Source: Andrena cerasifolii
Lineage: Eukaryota; Arthropoda; Insecta; Hymenoptera; Andrenidae
Reading direction: 5' to 3'
Length of the DNA: 64,000 nt
Assembly (NCBI RefSeq): GCF_050908995.1
Contig: NC_135118.1
Coordinates: forward strand, 15,943,501-16,007,500
This document shows, piece after piece, positions 10,819 through 22,084 of this stretch. The notes beneath the pieces are model-generated. The model was not told the DNA's origin and did no database searches. It saw nothing but the letters and a program-made list of their open reading frames with translations. Within the stretch, counting starts at the first letter, position 1; every line of letters begins with the position of its first letter. The position numbers and the translations under genes are program-made.

Positions 10819-12609
10819 TTACTCGTCGTTTACTCGGCCAAAGGAGGAGGAGGACGAGAGAACACGTGCGAGAAAGGAGGCCGAGGAATTGTGCTCTGCG
10901 AATGCAAATTAGAGACGTCCACATCTCGTCGGAGGGGTTCACCGCGGTCCCCCGAGGAAAGGGTTCCTGCGACCCTGAGGCATTCAGTACTGTTGCTGAC
11001 GTGTCCTGCTCCGCCGAGGGAGGGAGGAGAAAAAGAGTTTCGCGATATCCTTTTTCGAAAATCCCTCCGCCCTGCGCGTCTCCCGCGTTCCCACGAGCCG
11101 CCCCCCGAGGGTTCGCGCACAAACGCGCTGCTCTCGCAGTCGCCTATTTTAATTAAGTTCCAATACTGTCGCTGTTCCCGGGAACAATACGATTGTACTC
11201 TGACGGGCTACGGACTCGTTAATTGTTCCCACTTATAAAAGATTCCTTGGAGACTGTATGGTCTCGACTCGAGAATGGATTCTATTAATAACTAGGCTTG
11301 TTTCGGTCTCTCCTCGTCGTTCGACGTAGCGGGCAACAATCGTGTACGGCTGGAAGGTGTCCCACAGAAGGAGCCGTTCTCGAAACAGGAGCGGAGCGGA
11401 CGCGTCGTTTCTAAACGAAATCCGTTACCCTTCGAGGTCCGACACGAGCTGATTCCGATGTTGTAACTGCGGCTGATTGGCAAGAAAAAAGTTTGCGCGC
11501 CGGTGGCATCGGAACTCCCGCATAAAGGCGCATGTGCCGGACACGGCGTCGTTCCCGTCGTATTCGTGGCATTTTGAATTGCAGATAATCAAGCACGATC
11601 GACGAGGATGATAATCGCCCGGCGCTTAGACATGCAGTGACTTATCTCCGGGCACCCGAGGGTTACCTGTCTCGGATACCTTTCTCTGTGCAACGGGAGA
11701 GTCGACAGGATTCGATAAGGATCGCCGAAGGATGAGTCAGAGCCCCGTGACCTCGGCTTGCCGTTGGAAGGTGCACGAAATAAAACGGATCTGGCCTCGA
11801 GATGCGACACTCTCGGGCATTTTCACTCTCCATACGTCCGTCACTGGTAAAGACTCTTGTCCCCGAGGTGCTGGCCTACGGGCAGCTAGATCGACTCGAG
11901 CTTCCGCAACCTGACATTTAACATAAATTCCACGGGTAAAAGGGAATCTGCGGCGCGCGATAGGCTGCCCGGTTTTTGTTTGGGGTGGCATAGGTGCGGA
12001 GCTCCCACGTTGAAGCGCACTGGTGCCTCCAGGTGGTAACTGGCAATCTCCTTCCAGTCAGCATCCCCCTCCTGAAGAACACGAGAAGCGGATCCCTCCA
12101 TTGTCGCGGAGGGAGTTATTAACGACGAACGACGAGGGGGGATCTCGAGGCATGCAGCCTCCTCGTGTGGGAATCGCGCAAGCTGCGCAGGCGTGCCACT
12201 GAAGCGGGACACCTTATTCCTTCCCGCCAAAAAGCCGGTGGAGACCCATTTACGTCACCGTTCCTTGTTACACACTTGCGGCGCGTCATCGTCCTTGCGC
12301 GAACAATACGAGGGATCCGTCGTGTAGGATCCATTAGTCGAGGGTACAGGAGGGTGCACGATGGTGCAGCTTCCCGCCAAAACTTGGGCCGGGCAGCCGG
12401 TGGAGTTGGAGCCTCGTGGGATGCTTTGAGAGATCGCTACGAGATCGCCGGTAGATTCCAGGGCTAACAGCCGAGCTCGGCACGGCGACTATATCGTTGA
12501 AGACAACAGTAGCATGCAAATATCGGGTCGTCTGTTTTCACTGCAATAGAATCGAACTAGGTTTAGGCGCTGGCGAGGGAAATTGAAGGATGCGTCCGTG
12601 GTCCTAGGA

Positions 12610-14034
12610 TAGAGGAGACCGGGGCTAAAAGTTCCGGGGGTAAGTTGTTCCGACGGCTCTATCTTCAAAATAAAAAGAGCGTTGTACTTTAAATTATTTT
12701 TTCCGTGTGAGTTGATCACGCCACTCTGTCGCCCACTTTAAAGTCCGCGACAGCGAATCGTGTGGTTGTAAGCAAGGACCTATTAGTCGCGTATCAGATA
12801 AGTAAAAAAATTTCTATCATTATTTTTTTATCTATTTCAATTATTTAACGTCGATATTATAGATTTATTCGTTCTTATGGATCAAATGACATTTAAGAAC
12901 ATGGTGTAATAGCGTTTATTGTTTGAATATATGTATAAGCAGAATAGGCTTTGAAATTGCTACATGTGTCGGTAGGGGCTAGTTGTTACCGTGACTTGGA
13001 GCACGTTGTTACCGTAACAACTTGCCCCACCGCAAATGTATAAGGTGAATGTCCCAATTTCTGCTGATTTAAGAGGTAACTCGTCATAAAGAAGGTGTAC
13101 AACAATTGGTTGTGATCAAAATTTGCAGAGTAATTGATTAATTCTTTAATAATAAATCAACCAATTTGAAAACTATTTAAGAAATATATTTCAAGATGTT
13201 TAACTATTAGTAATTTGTAATTAAATATGTAATGCTCTAAACGTCCTTATTTCTGCTCATGAAAAATAGCGATGTATGTATCGCCCGAAGCTCGTGCAAC
13301 ACTCGCGTAAATGTTTAAAAAATTTAGAATTATTTTGTTGCAACTATAGTACAAACGTAACGCATATAATAATAAGAAAAATACTAAATGTGCAGAAATT
13401 GGGACATTTGCCGTAAATTACATATGAATGAAAGGCGGAAAGGGACACGACTTCAATGGAAGTTATGCGTAAAGATAAATAAAAACTGTCGGTAGAGAAT
13501 CCAATATCTGCCACATTATTCTATCGAGATTTATTAAAATAATACAATGTGGACAAGAGGCCACAGTAGGCTACAAGTACGAATCTCAATAAGTAGGTAC
13601 CTACGTACAGTTGAATGTAAGACTGATTAGTAGATTATAGTTATTATACCAAAGATAATGTTTATGGTTATTATATCGTTTTGGTTTTCTTTTAAAGATA
13701 ATACATTTCTGTTGGTCGGAACCTTCATAAATAAACATTATCACTAAAATTCTGTTTTATTTCATTAAAAGGCAACTCTTATATCTTAGTAACAACTTAC
13801 CCCAATGCGATAACAACTTGCCCCAAATAGGGGTAAGAAGTTCCGCTTCGATCAGCCACAAATAAATTACTTTCTATGAAAAACCTATTACAATATATTA
13901 AATACAAGCTTAAAATCAGAAAATCTAATAAATTTAGCAAGAAATTAGTCAATAGTGAAGAGAATAACTACATTATTTTCCAGTCATTTTTTATGTTTTA
14001 TCGAAATCAGAACTTTTAGCTCCGGTCTCCCCTA
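12610..14034. mobile_element. TA-flanked short-ended DNA element, GTTGTTACC phrase
   Basis: The left end is TA then GAGGAGACCGGGGCTAAAAG (from 12612). The right end reverse-complemented is GGGGAGACCGGAGCTAAAAG followed by the flanking TA (14033-14034). The inner phrase AAGTTGTTMC recurs across the element on both strands: near 12640, several times at 12975-13030, and at 13790-13850 as AACAACTTGCCCC, AACAACTTACCCC and GTAAGAAGTTCCGC. A second element with its own phrase is nested at 13043-13413. No transposase frame is visible in 1.4 kb. Confidence 0.8.
13041..13415. mobile_element. Nested TA-flanked element, ATGTCCCAATTTCTGC phrase
   Basis: The left end is TA then AGGTGAATGTCCCAATTTCT (from 13043). 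The right end is AGAAATTGGGACATTTGCCG then TA (13414-13415). The inverted ends run about 22 bp. A related word (CCTTATTTCTGCTCATG) occurs inside near 13245. It is inserted in the 12612-14032 element, between its left and right phrase clusters, and is therefore younger than its host. Confidence 0.75.
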
Positions 14035-15778
14035 CTCGAGGACTCTTATGGGAATTCACGTTTTCGCGCTCAAACAATGCATAACTGAACGCGTTACGCG
14101 GACGACAATGATATTTCTTTGGAACCAGCCCGTGGGGGAACGAGTATTGTGAAGGAATTTTTCAAGCATGCACTCCCACGTGGGGTATGCCGCTACCCCC
14201 AGCGCATTCTGCAGAGGGGCGAGCACGTGTGGGAATGCAAGCAAGCAACCTTAGCGGTGCATGCCACGGACCAGCACACCGGAGGTGCCTGGCTTTTTTC
14301 CTGGCACACCCTCGTCGCGCAGGGTACGTCATTACCCCACCTTGCGATACGGGGGGCTGCTGGGGAATCTGTCTTGGCTGAATCACAGACGTCACGCGTC
14401 TGTCGTTACGGTAAACGATTCTTAGAAACACCTGGAGGGACCCCTCCACTCCGACCCCTCCGGCAGCGATGATCGATGAAAGTGATTTCCGAGGATGTAA
14501 AAATCGAACGAGCGTTTGATAAAATATACAAAATGATCACTGTGCATTTTCGTTTAAATTTCACACGGAGCTGCGTCGTAATTTATACGTCGGTATCAGT
14601 CATAAAATGCAAAGGTCGATTAAGGCTTCTCTCGCGGCTCTCACGAACCTTTCAGCCTATCTCATAATTTTTCAGACACGTAACGATATATTTTCTCTGC
14701 ACCTTGCGTATATATACCACTTGTGCGCATTCATAACCACCGGTAACAATCGTGTACATTTTCATAAAAACTCTCGCATTATCAGATGTGACAGCGAAAT
14801 TTATATAGTCTTAGAATCGGTATGTAAACACTTTACGCACTTCCAACCGGAAGCTCCGGCTAGCTACACTCGCATCCTTACAGCGATAACGCGAATTCTG
14901 CATAGAAAGGAGCGAGCATCGTCGCGCGAAAGTGACGCAGGAAAAGGTTCGTTTGCGTTCAGACGCGATATGAGCATCAGATTAAAATTAACAAGCAGAA
15001 CAGGCGCTTCGCGGAGCGCAACCTCGAGGATGCGGACGCGTGGGCGTCCGACAACGCGCGGGACACAATGGTGCGTCTGCCACGCACCGGTGTCTCCTTA
15101 CTCCTTACGAAAGGACGCGGTGGAAAAGAAGTCTGTTTGCCCACGGCCGAAGGTGTCTAACCAGCGGTACGCGGCGTGTCGCCGACGCCATTGTTCTAGT
15201 AAGAGGTCCCATTACTCCGACGTTACGACGTGGTAACGCTGCTCGTTACAACGAGAGTTACACGCGTCCGCCGCGCGAATAGACGGGCCCCGCGGGGAGG
15301 GGCCTTGCCTCTCGGAGAATCTCCCGGCCGCGTCGTTGTCGCCGGATATCGTCCCTCGAATATACCGATCGCTGAATAGCGCGAAACGATCGGGGCGGAT
15401 TAAGATAGCGCGGTGTCAAGGCTCCGTTCAATTGCCGAGATAAGTTAATTGGAAGGGAAGGCTGGGGCCTCGTTACGAAGAGAAAGAATCGTTTAGGCGG
15501 CCGTGAAACCTCTCTACGATCTAGAGCGAGCGCTGCTGCTTATCGGACCTGTCCGTGATTAACGTTCATAGCACTTTTATTCGCCCCGTTAATTGAGATT
15601 TGTGAACGCCAGATAGTCCGCTCGAACGCGAAAATCTCGGGGCGCGCGTAATATCTCACGACTGGTTCGCTCGTCGGGTATCATCAGGATTTTCTGCCGC
15701 TCCAACTGCCGGCGATCGGCGTAAAGCTCCTTAACGTCCCGTGTATCACGCCCGATTCTTATCCTAATTATCCGAGGA

Positions 15779-15800
15779 GCAGAGAGACAGAGAGAGAGAG
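15779..15800. repeat. (AG)n microsatellite
   Basis: Alternating AG dinucleotides with one ACAG interruption. Confidence 0.7.
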
Positions 15801-17023
15801 CACGTCTCCGCGACGCTTCTGTTTCCCATTTACGAAAACGAGCCCACGGAGGCGAGGGAGGAAAGGGACGAAGAAATACCGAATTTTTGCCGCGCTTGGG
15901 CTCGTCGAAGAGGCGTCGCCGTGAATCATCCCGAACGCGTGGGCAGTCGAGGCTGTTGCACACGAGCCCGAGCGTGTCGCGCGTACACGCGAGCCGAACA
16001 GGACCTATTTCACGAAGTTGTCGTCGGTACGAAACACCTATTAGCGTGGCTGATGGCGCATTATGTTCCGGCTTGCACGCGCATTAACGAGCTCCCGGTT
16101 TATATCGCGCCGGCGCGGAAAAATATAAATGATCCCTCGTAAACGCCCACCGCGCGGATTTTTCTCCCTCCTCCTTCATCTCCGTCGCGGCCTTTCGTGC
16201 GACGAAGCGGAAGCCCCTTATCTTCCCCATCGATTCCGCTCTCCTACATCGGCCGAGTTTGTCCTTTCCTCGAGATAGCCGCGCATCGGCCATCAATATT
16301 CACTTTCCGGTTCCTCCATTATTCAAGCGTTCCCGGCCGAGGCACGGGGGACCTTCGAAGGCAGGCAAGTGTCTTCGACGAGGTCAGGTCCCGCTGAGAA
16401 TGCAGCGAACGCCTCAATTACCGCGCTCGCTATTTTTACGCGCCGTCCTTTGAACGGCGCGGCGCGAACCGCGCGTCTGCGCAGTTAATTGGAGAGGAGC
16501 GAGATGACAGTGACGGTTATGGAACGCGGCGAACGCCTCAATTCTCTCGTCGACTAGAAAAACCGAATGCCGGTGTTATCCTTATTGCCGACAGGCCTCG
16601 TTTCTAACGTAAGTTACGGAGGCTCACGGAGGCGTCGCGGGTAGTCACGTTCGGTAATCGTTCGATTCCACTTCTCCCTGGACGATTTCTTCGACGCGCT
16701 GTCGCTTCGCCGAACGACATTCCCCTTCGTACGAATGCACGAACGTGCAAACACTTGCTGGCTTTCTTGCAACCGTCGCGACGCGCGGACAGCCCCCGAA
16801 TGACCGTTTACTATCGCGATTTAGAAGCGGGAGAAATTCTGACCGCTACCTTACGGGAGGGAATAAGAACACGAGATCGCTCGTAATCGGTTTCACGAAG
16901 GATCGTACGTTTCGGAGTTGCGGGCGCCTGCTGAGGTCTTGTAGTTCGTACTCGCGTGGTCGCGTCGTAGATTTTCGGGGTTGCTAGGGTAGGTGTCCTT
17001 CCTGTATTCCTGCTGTGGTACCT

Positions 17024-17087
17024 ATCCCTGTGACGTCAGCGTAAAGGGACCCGTTACCTAGTGTACGTCAGATTACGTCACAGGGAC
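17024..17087. promoter_or_regulatory. Inverted pair of TGACGT half sites including a full CRE
   Basis: TCCCTGTGACGT (ending about 17036) is repeated in inverted orientation as ACGTCACAGGGA at about 17075-17086. The left copy continues into a complete TGACGTCA palindrome (17031-17038). A third ACGTCA lies between them. The arrangement is compatible with a bZIP-bound element, but no adjacent promoter or exon was recognised. Confidence 0.3.
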
Positions 17088-17186
17088 AGATGCGAGGGTA
17101 AGAGGATTTCTGAACAGATGTGGGGCGAGTTCTCGAGGTGCTTGGTTCTCTGATATTCCTTCCTCCTGTGCTACTGAAAATGTTCT

Positions 17187-17967
17187 TTAAGGGGTTGCCT
17201 ACCGTCAGCGGGGAGAAAAAGAATCGAATCTTTGGGAATTTATTTCAGAAAGTACATGCATATTTTTATGCAATGGCTTTTGTATTCAGTTGAAGGACAC
17301 TTTAACAGGTTATTATATTATGTTTTGGTATAAACGTAATTATTTATTGGACAATTACAACTGATTTTCCGGAAGCTGTTTTTTGAAACATGTTTTGCGG
17401 TGACCAAAACATATCTTGATGATATGTTTAAAAATTCATGCCTCGCTCATGAAGACGATTTCAGCTGTTATACTTATCTGAAACCAAAAATCCAAACAGA
17501 TTCTTGATCAGAACGACTGTCGCTATCGTTCGGACTGTAATTAGTGATTTATCTTAAAAATTAGCAAAATGGCCAGTGAAATTGCAAGAACAATGTTTTT
17601 CAGCTTTTTTCTTTTGCTATTTTCGATTTTAAACGTAGGTTAAACTCAATGAAAATACTTGGTTGTAGTCCCTGCGAGAGTCATAGGTGTGCAAAATAAG
17701 TAATAAAATTTATAAAGCAATTGGTTCGATAGATTTTGAGATTTTATCTTCACGATGTGAATAAATGACGTTTTGGGAAAAACACGTTCAAAGTTTTCAT
17801 CTGTAGAGGCCGAGCCTCTGCGCTCCCTACAAAATGCTTCTGTAGAAGCTAAAATAACCGGAATTTATCCATGAAAATTTAACAGTACATTCTTGGGGAT
17901 ATATACTTTCGAAAAATATTTAAAAAAATCGATTTTTTCAACCCGCCCAACCGGAATGACCCCTTAA
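17187..17967. mobile_element. TTAA-flanked piggyBac-type MITE (GGGGTTGCC ends)
   Basis: The left boundary is TTAA (17187-17190) then GGGGTTGCCTACCGTCAG. The right is CCGGAATGACCCC then TTAA (17964-17967). The TTAA duplication is perfect; inverted similarity of the ends is short (GGGGTYRYC) and degenerate beyond. The interior is AT-rich and non-coding. Confidence 0.65.
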
Positions 17968-20418
17968 ATTTCATGAAATATTTCGACGCGTTAAGTCGAA
18001 TATTTCCACCCCGGATTGTATTTTGAAACAATACCAACTACGAAGTGAATTGCCACCATTCAAATAGGTACATGAATTTCTTTGTCACGACCACTTGTGA
18101 TTTTCACTAAGTTTTCACTTGCTGCATTCATGGATTCTGAAGTAGCACCGCTGATTAGATCAATTCATAGCCAAGTAGTGCGCTTAAAACGATTATGCTA
18201 CATTGCGCCATAAGCTTCGTCCAGCACGTACGCCGGCGCGCAGAGTTGGCATTTAATCAAGGGGGCGAACTTTCCGCTGAGAAGAAGGGTGCGCTTCCTC
18301 CATCCACCCTTGAAGTTGCACCGGTCGTTTCGGGAACCGGACGCAAACACAATCGTAGACTTTTACGACTCGTCCTCGATAAATTGCGCGTCGTGGAAAC
18401 CGACAATGCCGCCGCGGAGGGGGGCAGGGGGGTGCAGTTTTCAGGGTCGAGAGGAGGCGATATTTATCCTTATCCAAAACAACGGTCACCCCTTCGAGGA
18501 GAACTGTGGGAAATGCGGACAGCTGAGGACGGGAAGGAAGGAAGAACGTGTCTCCTGCGAAAGAGAGAATCACGAGCACAGGGTGCTACCACCGTTCTAC
18601 CACCCCTTGGGGCTAAGATTATCCTCCCGTTCGCCCAGTGCTAAAAATACCACGAGATGGTCCCACCTCTGAACAACGCTGTTCTATTAAGGGTGGGCAT
18701 AGCAAACATCGTTCTTACATCCAGCAGATTCCATACAAACGTATGAAAACGACGAAAAAGAGGAAAGAACGAGGCCCATTCGTTCCGCGCTTCAAATCCT
18801 CCGTTCTTCCCCCGTGCTATTTTGACGCGACACAGTTTTTGGGATTCATTGGGTAGCATCAATCTCCCCGACGTTGCCTATCGAGGATATTACCAGGGAT
18901 TGATATAGAGATCTTAGGTGGTTCGATGATTGCCTGCTTTCGATGGTCGTCAAGCGTCAACACCGCATCCCAGGGTTTCATCCGTAATCGAGAACGGAAT
19001 TAAGCGCTCACCGGGCACACTCGCGCCGCTGATTGCAGTCATTAATAGAGAAAATTAATGAGCCGGTAGAGCCGACTCGCTTCGTCTTTGTCTCTCGCCG
19101 CGTTTCGACCTGCCTCTCTCCTAGGCGCGTGTGTTGATTCACGAATAAATCATCGGCGTTCTTGCTTTACACCAATCCTTCTCTCAAACAAAACGGAGTC
19201 GCTTGAGAACCGTCCTCTTGGTTAGTCGTTTCTACTTCCACGTGGCAATTTAATTCCCCCGACTTCCGTCTCTGATATCAGATTCCAGTAAACTATCGAC
19301 TCTCAGGAACCATCCTTCCAATCCTCACCGATAGATCTATCCGCTCGTCGAGGCACAAAGTCCCTATCTAATCGTAAGTCGTAGATCTCAGCCAGATGTT
19401 CGTTTTCGCGGGTCGGTATTCATTTCCTCGCCGCGAGTCTTGAGTTTCTTCGTTGCCTTGAAAGGCCGCTCGGTGGCCTCGACTTTGAAGGCTCACCCAC
19501 AAGCGACGTGGCCCGCGCGATCGCGACGGAGCATCGTGGAGCACCGAACCAACTGTCGAAGTCGATCGGGCAACCTGGTGGAGCGCCTTTCGCCTCGCGT
19601 AATTATTCACAGTTCATTATTCAGTGTCAGTTTATCGCGGCCGCGACAAGTGTCGCGCGGCGGACTCGCGGGCCCAACGGACCCCGCTGGTGCCTGTGGA
19701 CCCGCCTTCAGCCCCGGAACCGGCCCCGACTGGCCCGTCCAGAGGAGGACGAGGAAACGCACGTGTGAGTGATTAGAGCAGAAGCGTTAATCAGACGATG
19801 ACATATTCCACGGTGGACCGAACCGAGCTGGCCGGTACCTTCTGCCTCGGGTGGACGCAGTAAAACTCGAATGGCCGTACTCGACCGGTTCGGGGGAAGC
19901 CGAGGGACAGCGTCGTCGAGCACTCGAGAGCCTCGAAACCCGCGACTGCGAGAAACCCTATTTTTCTTCACTGGCTTTTCGCGAAACGCTCGCGACAGCC
20001 AGTTACGCGGAAGTAACCGTAACGATCAAAACGACAGCGCGTGACGCACGATTCGACCGCGAGGCGAACTTGATGCAGCCTGTAACGCGAAGCTTCTGGA
20101 TTTAATTAGAGCCATTAACGCTCGAGCTAATTATCGCTGATCGCTTAACATCGTTTACGAACGATATTTCAAACGGCTCGTTTATCAAGCCCGCGTCGCT
20201 CGGTTCTCTTTTTCGACGCGCAGCGTTACGGATTGATAATTGAGGAGAGATATCTGACACGCGTGGGTGTGATAAATTATTCCCGCTGAACTGGAGGTTC
20301 AATAACGCGGGATCCGCGGTGCGCCCGTGCAATCGATTATTAGGTTGCGAAAGGTTCGGTGAATTGTTTCTGGCATTTTAATATATTCAGCAGTTCTAGT
20401 CGATGTAGTCCTATGCTG
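17968..20418. other. GC-rich unique DNA, possible untranslated or coding first exon near 19620-19755
   Basis: Most of the block has no recognisable content. The 149- and 127-codon frames around 18195-18672 overlap each other and an antisense frame, and I reject them. Around 19620-19755 a Pro/Gly-rich stretch ends in a good 5' splice-site sequence (CACGT/GTGAGT near 19763). It is discussed as a finding because no start codon or partner exon could be identified. Confidence 0.45.
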
Positions 20419-21110
20419 TTCAGGGGAAACACCGCTGTGACGGCCGGAAAAGTAAGCCGTCTGTACAAATTTTTTCAGGAATGATTTACAATTTTCATAG
20501 AAAGTTTGTATTACCTACTTTTAGTACAATGTCTTAAGAGATTATAAAGAAATAAATATCTACACTCATATAGTTTATAAAAAAAAAATTAAATTTGATT
20601 TCGGGCCTGCTGTTCCATAGTTACACATTTGACCAGCGCGCGTGCGGGGTCTAGAGGATTAATTAATATATACAAATTTATGCATGTTTTTATATTCATT
20701 TATATTCTATAGTCTCTCAAGACATTGTACTAAAGATAGGTAATAAAAATGTTATATGAAAATGTTAGAAATAGGCGACTCTGGAATACCAGATTAAACC
20801 ACACAACTACCCAGTCTAGTATGAGGTATAATTACTATGATTGTTTATTCAATATATATGCAAGACGCATTTACAGAAAACGTGATTGTACAAGCAAAAT
20901 GTAATACAAGAAGAAGTAAGTAAGAAACCGGAAGAAGTATTTTATATGTATAATACTTAGTACAGTGCCGACAGTGGCGCCTCGTCTCTATGTGTGTGGC
21001 TTGACCACGAGATTTGAATACACATCTCAACAGAAAATTGTAAATTATTCCTGGAAAAATTCTTAAAAATGGCTTACTTTTCCGACCGTCACAGTGGCGT
21101 TCCTCCTCAA
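20419..21110. mobile_element. GGGGAAACACC-ended element, same family as 55724-56412, deletion form
   Basis: The left end GGGGAAACACCGCTGTGACG and the reversed right end GGAGGAACGCCACTGTGACG are inverted copies continuing into CGGMMRGRAAAAGTAAGCC. The flanks TTCA and TCAA look like decayed TTAA. The body matches 55724-56412 (shared landmarks: CCTGCTGTTCCAT, CCAGCGCGCGTG, TTAATTAATAYA), but the left arm is shortened and the central loop is gone. Without the inserted LTR the element is about 410 bp versus 689 bp for the relative. It is interrupted by a solo LTR. Confidence 0.8.
20758..21037 (+). mobile_element. copia-like solo LTR with 5-bp target duplication
   Basis: A 270-bp insertion (20763-21032) is present here and absent from the corresponding place of the related element at 55724-56412. 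It starts TGTTAGAAATAGG and ends CACATCTCAACA, giving the TG...CA and TGTTR...YAACA termini known for Ty1/copia LTRs. It is flanked by GAAAA on both sides (20758-20762 and 21033-21037). No internal retrotransposon region or second LTR is present, so it is a solo LTR left by LTR-LTR recombination. Orientation is tentatively +, by resemblance of the termini to copia LTRs. Confidence 0.8.
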
Positions 21111-21183
21111 TTGGGTACGAAAGAAGTTAATAACGAGGTCAAGTAGAAATTCTAAACATCCCCAAAATAATCACTCTCATATG

Positions 21184-22084
21184 TAGAGGAAACCTGTACA
21201 AAACCGTATAGTTAAGATTCTAGGTCCATAACTTTTTAAATTATGAAACAAGTTGCGTAATTAAGACTGTATCTAAATATTATAAATGTTTTTATAACCA
21301 ACATAAAATAACAAAAATATGATGGAACAGTCAAAACCTGCTACTCTTTTTCCGATTTTGCCCTATCAAAATTGGCTGGACAAAACCGTATGTACTATAT
21401 GATTTTGCTTGATCTAATGTAACAACAGTAGTACTAAGTTCTATCCACAATGCAATGAGCCTCTCGAAACCAAACAACTTTCGTCTCAAACATTTCTTCC
21501 TATCTCAACAACTGTAGATGTAATTCAGGTTGCTTGCCTTAGATAACTTATCCTGGATACACACAAAATATTTTCAGCGTTATTTTATCTACCTTTCATT
21601 GGTTTTCATTTTTTAGCTCTATATTTTTTAGTTCTATATTCAGAGCAGGTGGTTTCTTCTTCTTGTCGCTTGATATTTCAAGCGGAATATAATTTTACCC
21701 CGCACGATTGTGCCCCAAGACTTAAGCACCTACGCTTTTGATTACAGCTAAATATGAAAACGTGAACAATCGACAACGATCTTCGAAATGTAATGTAACT
21801 AGATACTGTCAAAACATATCCTCATATAACTTACCTACTAATTACCGAAACATTACAGTACACTTTTGAAATCAGTCAAAAATAAGATCAAAACGCTTAA
21901 AAACCAAATAGATTTGATAATTCGCTGGAGCTTACGTATTTCGTGACAATTCTCTGCCGACAAACACTTTAATATCTCGAAACTAAATTGCCAAACGCCA
22001 GTGGGATTTTTTAAATTTATTTTTAGAAATAACTATGGTATGCGGTTTTGCCCTGGTATAAGTTTTTGTACAGGTCTCCCCTAC
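21184..22084. mobile_element. TA-flanked short-ended DNA element, ACAAAACCGTA phrase
   Basis: The left end is TA then GAGGAAACCTGTACAAAACC (from 21186). The right end reversed is GGGGAGACCTGTACAAAAAC, followed by flanking TA (22083-22084). The inner phrase recurs at about 21380 (TGGACAAAACCGTATG) and in reverse at about 22038 (GCGGTTTTGCCC). The AT-rich interior of about 900 bp has no transposase frame. Confidence 0.75.

Larger units (their letters stand above)
10164..12609. other. GC-rich unique DNA with CRE-like site and GGAA repeat
   Basis: Frames of 96-167 codons occur around 10735-11238 on both strands over the same bases, a sign of a stop-poor GC-rich composition rather than a gene. 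No splice-consistent exon was identified. Local features are the GGAA microsatellite and a CRE-like palindrome, listed separately. Confidence 0.5.
14035..17186. other. GC-rich unique DNA, no gene recognised
   Basis: The longest frames (209 codons from 14607; 124 codons on the minus strand at 15589-15963) contain no recognisable domain and pass through low-complexity AG repeat or overlap other frames. The AG run and a CRE-containing inverted repeat are listed separately. Confidence 0.5.

Noticed and set aside
19640..19768. Collagen-like Gly/Pro-rich stretch
   Set aside because: No regular Gly-X-Y register is maintained in any one frame. Kept only as a weak exon/5' UTR idea because of the splice donor.
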